DNA from: Gamsiella multidivaricata
Lineage: Eukaryota > Mortierellomycota > Mortierellomycetes > Mortierellales > Mortierellaceae
Length of the DNA stretch: 64,000 nucleotides
Direction: 5' to 3'
Assembly: GCF_025024155.1 (NCBI RefSeq)
Contig: NW_026251763.1
Coordinates: 124,001-188,000, forward strand
Positions 59,801 through 64,000 of the stretch are shown here, in pieces. The notes beneath the pieces were generated by a model. The model was given only the letters and a program-made list of their open reading frames with translations, was not told where the DNA came from and did no database searches. The first letter of the stretch is position 1. Each line of letters opens with the position of its first letter. The translations under genes and the position numbers were made by a program.

Positions 59801-60225
59801 TCTGGGCTTCTAGTCAAATCCTCCTCGACTCCCACCTCTCACGCACACTTGCCCTATCTTTTTTTTCAGGGTCATAAATAGTATCCCTGCCCTCGTCTGC
59901 GGGTACCACACAGCATGTCCTTTCGTTCATCTTCGTCTCGTTTAACACCCTTCTCCAATAACAAAGTAAAACATGCATGCAGCCATGCCTGAGTCTTGCG
60001 CACGCTTGTGCACCTCCTGCTCGTTCATACCTTCAATCCTCATCCAGAGCACATTAATCCCCGCATGGCGCCATCTAATGTCAATTCGTGCTTCATTTTG
60101 TGTTCCCTTAGATAAATTTTCATCCCATCCCGGCCAGTACACCAGTTCCGGTGCTTCATACTCTCACCCATATACAACTGATCCAACTGGTCTTCTTCAA
60201 GAAACAGACCCCCCTCCACGCGCCT
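55455..60225. other. Gene-poor 4.8-kb region with homopolymer tracts
   Basis: No gene is supported on either strand. Long homopolymers are the main content: T runs near 56151-56164 and 58466-58487, and an A run near 56801-56829. GATTCA repeats lie near 57280-57297. The final 700 bases are CT-rich and probably form the leader of the next gene. Short frames here show no domains. Confidence 0.5.
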
Positions 60226-60981
60226 ATGCCCTTGTCTCGACCTCCTCCAGCCATCCTCAGTAGCCGCAACGAACCCCCACCTTTCGCTCCCTCCATGAAT
60301 CCCACCACCACATTCACTCTCACAGCCGTAGGGCTCCTGGCAACCAAAATCAAGTGCCAGTCCGAAAACAAAAAGGAGGCATACACCTTCCAATCAAAGT
60401 CTGACTCAGCCAGCCGCAACATGACAATCAAGGACTACAAAGGCAACCAGGTCTGCAAAGTCAAGAGCAAAGGCGAACATCTCTTGGACCTATACCTCAC
60501 CACGGACTCCAAGGACATCAATGTGCAATTCCGAGACATGGTTGCCTTCAAAAAAGCTGTCGAGAAAAACGCCGCTGGTAATCTCAAGGCACCCCCCGTA
60601 TACCAGCCCGGAGATGAGGATGACGAGCGAATGGACCCCCGATATGCCCCCGACCCGGCTTCACTGGGTATTCAGAATATCTGCTGGGCCTTTGAGTTTG
60701 AGGGTCGTATCTACCAATGGACGGCCAGTGGTGAGCATGGCATCCACTCCCCGCCAGGATCCGACGTCCTTGTGTGTCATTCGACAAGCGCTGGCCCACC
60801 AACCAAGGTCGCAAAGCTGGCAAGCAGCCATACCGGAGCCTCAGAGAAGTTGTTCATATCCAACGCATCAACGGCAAATGTTCTGGACAAGATAGGTCTC
60901 CAGATTCTGCTCTTAACCAGTGTTTTGAGTTTGATGGAGATTATGAACGACAGGAGCCGCGATCTGGTCGACTTTGACTAA
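60226..60981 (+). CDS. Hypothetical protein, possible tubby-like (LURP-type) fold
   Basis: Single exon, 251 residues from ATG at 60226; an in-frame ATG at 60295 would give 228 residues and is also plausible. I do not recognise the family. The body alternates short beta-like segments: AYTFQSKSDSASRNMTIKDY, then QVCKVKSKG, then ICWAFEFEGRIYQW and DVLVCHSTSAGPPTKVAKL. It ends in a hydrophobic helix, LDKIGLQILLLTSVLSLMEI. A beta-rich body closed by one hydrophobic C-terminal helix is the pattern of tubby and LURP-one folds, in which that helix runs through the barrel. This likeness is architectural and unproven. No signal peptide or clear membrane topology is seen; the terminal helix could instead be a membrane anchor. 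Confidence 0.7.
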   Translation: MPLSRPPPAILSSRNEPPPFAPSMNPTTTFTLTAVGLLATKIKCQSENKKEAYTFQSKSDSASRNMTIKDYKGNQVCKVKSKGEHLLDLYLTTDSKDINVQFRDMVAFKKAVEKNAAGNLKAPPVYQPGDEDDERMDPRYAPDPASLGIQNICWAFEFEGRIYQWTASGEHGIHSPPGSDVLVCHSTSAGPPTKVAKLASSHTGASEKLFISNASTANVLDKIGLQILLLTSVLSLMEIMNDRSRDLVDFD

Positions 60982-61571
60982 AAAAAAAGAAAAAAGAAAA
61001 AGAAAAGAGGAGTTTTCACTACCACGCCGATGTCGATGTTGATTTCGTTTTTCAGGAAATTCAGTACAGGGGAGAGAGGGCCTACCCCGGAATGGTTTTT
61101 TTCTTGTTTGGCACGGTCAAAGATGTGAATAACCCCATGCATTTTATATTCTTCTTTTCTCCCAATTTTAATGTTACAAATGTGTTACCTTTTATGCCCA
61201 CCTCACCGTCTATGATATTCTTGCTGTCATGCTTCAGCCCGTCCTTTATGCTTATATCTCATCCTTCTCTTTCTTTCTTAATAAGTTGTTTGCTTGCAAA
61301 AAATTTATATACATCAAACATAAAATTATCCGCCAAGAAATAAAGCTATATATCAGAAGCATCAGAATCGTTCACTTGTCTTCAGACGCGACAGGAAGAT
61401 CTATGACACGAAGACGCGCAGTCGACTTGGCTGGAGATGCGTGGCTTGCATACAACGCGATTTCAACCAATCATACTGCAGCACTATTTGAACCTTCTGC
61501 TCAGGTTCCCCCAGAACCACCTTCTCATCCACTGAACCAAGAACCTTCAATTGATTAGCTGCTTGAACTCG
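60982..61571. other. Intergenic region between tubby-like gene and PLP1
   Basis: An A-rich tract immediately follows the upstream stop. The remainder is T-rich and has no supported gene. The frame at 61229-61558 lacks domain features and ends just before the PLP1 start. Confidence 0.5.
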
Positions 61572-62761
61572 ATGGCCGATATAGCATCCGTACCAAAAAA
61601 TACAACAGAACCTGTACCTGGCACTGAGCCAGCGCCTATTTCAAAAGCAGGACCAAGGTATGCGTGTGATGCTTCCCTTTAATGTCGATTTTGATCAACC
61701 AACCCATGGTGGCGAAGAGATGATTCCCCAGCTGTTATATCTTCATCTGAGCGGCAGATTCACTTAACCTATCCGATACCATCAGTACAACGATAGATTC
61801 AAACCGTCAAAACTACCTCAATAGCAGCAGGCTTGTGGAGGATGAAACAGTGGATCGAGAGGAGGACGAAGGGGAGAAAGATCTGGACGACGACGAGCTA
61901 TTTGAGGAGCTAGAGAATGATGACTTTGGCATGGCAAGTCTGCGTGAGCAGAGGCTCGAGGAACTGAAAGAGGAGTAAGTGCAGCTGTTTCTCCAATGTT
62001 TCCATCGCGGATCTATCGCATAGTGACTTTCACCGTCTTACGAACAAATTCCGCCATCTTTCATCTTTTGAAGGATTGAAAAGAGAAAAATGACGGAGGA
62101 ATATGACTACGGATCATACAAGGATCTTACGAACGAAAAGGAGGTCATGGATATCACTACCAAGATCAAGCACTGCGTGATTCACTTTTACCACTCGGAT
62201 TTCAGACGGTGCATGATTATTGACAGGCATCTGGAGGTACGAATGTTCAAGAGGATGATACTCGGCGCAACATATGGAATTGCACATTGGGACAAGCGCA
62301 GCAACTTATTCAGCTCCATTTCTCCGATGTACTCACGGTAGACACTGGCGAAGAAGCACCTTAAAACCAAGTTCATGAAGATCAAAGTGGAGAACGCTCC
62401 GTTCCTGGTGGAGAAGCTACAAGTTAAAGTGTTACCCTGTGTCATTTCATTCACAGACGGCATTGCTGTCGATCGGTAAGTTCAACTCAAAGGCTTCCAT
62501 CCCTCTTTCTATTTTTTCTTTCTTTCTTTCCGACTAGGAGATCGTGTACTGAATAACCTGTCGCCTTATGTTCTTGAATGTAGATTGACTGGGTTCGAGG
62601 AGCTTGGAAACACAGATAATTTCTCGACAGCCATGTTGGAATTGCGGTTTAAGACAGCGGGCCTTATCGAGGATGATATGAAAAAGGACAGCAGGAAGTT
62701 GAAGAAAAAGTCCATCTTTGGTAGGGACTATGGTTCTGATGAAGGAACGGACGACGAATAA
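61572..62761 (+). CDS. PLP1: Phosducin-like protein 1 / TXNDC9, thioredoxin-fold cochaperone of CCT
   Basis: Five exons: 61572-61657, 61786-61974, 62074-62236, 62342-62475 and 62584-62761, giving 249 residues (human TXNDC9 has 226). An acidic N-terminal segment (DDDELFEELENDDFGMASLR, about 55-75) is followed by the linker REQRLEELKEE. The thioredoxin fold spans about 105-210, with CVIHFYHSDFRRCMIIDRHL, AKKHLKTKFMKIKVENAPFL and VLPCVISFTDGIAVDRLTGF. The usual CxxC redox pair is absent, as is normal for this family, which does not act as an oxidoreductase. Members modulate CCT folding of tubulin and actin. The protein ends in a Lys-rich tail and the short SDEGTDDE. All splice phases agree and each donor is GTANGT-like. 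Confidence 0.94.
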
Positions 62762-64000
62762 ATTAGTCACCAAAGAAGGAGTTATCAATAAATTGCTGTG
62801 AAATACTTGTCAGCCACTATTCACCACTCGCAGCGCGGTGAACTACAGGGTTCTGGACCTGTGTGTTTATGCTATCTCCGCATAATTCATTCTCTGCTCT
62901 CAAAGGACCAATACATGTCTATGTATACCATCCAACATCCGACGCCCAAAGTCGGGTGTACAGAACTGCTATGCCGCGGAATAAAGTTAAGTGTGGCCAC
63001 TCAAGCATGTCAAAATGTATCGGCACAATCGTCAAAGAAGAACCACATAAAAACGCCAAGATTTTTTTCTCCGCTTAATAACAAAGGCAGTTTAGTCTTC
63101 TCTGTCCATGGTTGAATCGTTTAGCTCTGCTTGATTCGCTTGAGGATACCTCGTGAGCTAAGATGGCGAGCGAACCAAAAAAAAAAAAAAAAAAAAAAGC
63201 ATTAGCCGCAATAACAAGAAAAAAGAAAAAAAAAAGCGCAGCAGCTGATCTAGTCGAGATACAGAGGCAAAGTACAATATATGGTCTCTTTTGTTCTAGG
63301 CAGATGGGTATGCGAAGATATGACGGAGTGGCGAAATATGACATCCTGACAACACTTTATCCACAAAGAAAGTCGGTTACTTGAAGTGGATAACCTTACA
63401 GGCATTGAAGTGGGCGTAATACATTCAACAAACCATGTAGCCACTGATGGCAGTGCATGTATATCCAGGGAGGAAGAGATGGGGCATTATGGCTTGTAAG
63501 AAAGACCAAAAACAGGCTTAGACCGGGTGGTTCGTGTGCTGAACCATGTTTATTTCTGAACAAAGATCATTTTGACAGTAAACTGTATATCCAACATACA
63601 GCCACTCGGAGCAATTGGGTTCAGAAGAGCCTGCAAAGTTCCAAGCATCTCCCAGCCTCATGTGGTGAGGCTATGTAGGTGTCAAAGTGGAAATTGTTCT
63701 TACAGCCCCATCTTGAAACGCCTTTGAGAAGTCAGTAAACCGAGTCTGTATCGTGTTAGATAATGTTGTAGTGCGAAACAGGCAACAGGCGCGCAAGGGG
63801 AGATTCGGGGGGACTCTCTACTAAGATACCTTGTGCCATAAAAACGTGGCACAGTTTTCTTTTTTGTTATGCAAGGCTAGCCCTTTGTCAGTAGGCATCT
63901 TTCGTTATACTCCCTTTCTTTTTCTTCCGCGCTCATGTGTCCCCCCTCCCTACATGCAAAGTCAGCTGCAATCTCTGCAGGGGCATGAACCACGACTCTA
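62762..64000. other. 3' flank and gene-poor end of the window
   Basis: No gene is supported. A long A run at about 63177-63198 and another A-rich stretch at 63217-63237 dominate the middle. Frames near them code for poly-Lys or poly-Phe and are artefacts. A gene could begin beyond 64000. Confidence 0.5.

Noticed and set aside
1..64000. CRISPR arrays, bacterial operons, riboswitches or a phage-like module
   Set aside because: The gene structure is clearly eukaryotic with spliceosomal introns, and no regularly spaced repeat array is present.

Overview
The window is nuclear DNA from an early-diverging filamentous fungus, most likely Mucoromycota and probably Mortierellaceae (an inference). The genes carry many short GT-AG introns with CTAAC-like branch points, use the standard code and have long pyrimidine-rich 5' leaders. 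The content includes a TKL-like kinase fused to ankyrin repeats, an Adp1/ABCG24-type ABC transporter and a BED-hAT transposase relic. Exon joins were worked out by hand from frame, splice consensus and family conservation. The summed exon lengths of each spliced gene model are divisible by three; the damaged hAT relic is the exception to a full reading frame.

Layout. 1-5289 holds no gene I can support. It leads into a single-exon CBM21 glycogen/PP1 targeting protein (5290-7110) and an RRP17/NOL12 nucleolar exonuclease-family gene (7815-9155). On the minus strand, 9343-12922 is a large PX protein whose PX domain is split by two long inserts. An Adp1-type half ABC transporter with a Cys-rich exodomain covers 14890-19190. 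Next comes an accessory, repeat-rich island (19.2-29.8 kb): a small retroposon scar, a tRNA-Ala(AGC), an unknown minus-strand gene, a 0.59 kb inverted-repeat (hairpin) element, a degraded hAT transposase gene and a short GPI-anchored mucin-like protein.

From 29.85 kb to 55.45 kb the sequence is gene-dense housekeeping DNA: a coiled-coil protein, UTP13 (minus) divergent from mitochondrial uS10m (plus), TIM44, the kinase-ankyrin fusion (minus), an RGG-rich unknown (minus), a GRAM-TBC-EF-hand RabGAP, a YhfC/APH-1-like membrane protein (minus) and VPS33 (plus). Another gene-poor stretch (55.5-60.2 kb) precedes a possible tubby-like protein (60226-60981) and a PLP1/TXNDC9 phosducin-like chaperone (61572-62761).

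Functional threads: ribosome production (RRP17, UTP13, uS10m), mitochondrial import (TIM44), endolysosomal traffic (VPS33, the RabGAP, the PX protein) and glycogen control (CBM21). These are not operons. The divergent pairs UTP13/uS10m and membrane protein/VPS33 each share a promoter gap of about 350 bp. The most unusual items are the inflated PX domain, the membrane protein with YhfC/APH-1-like polar motifs, the hairpin element whose arm abuts the start codon of an unknown gene, and the hAT relic that keeps its DNA-binding and dimerization ends but has lost its catalytic core. I found no convincing new multi-gene system.
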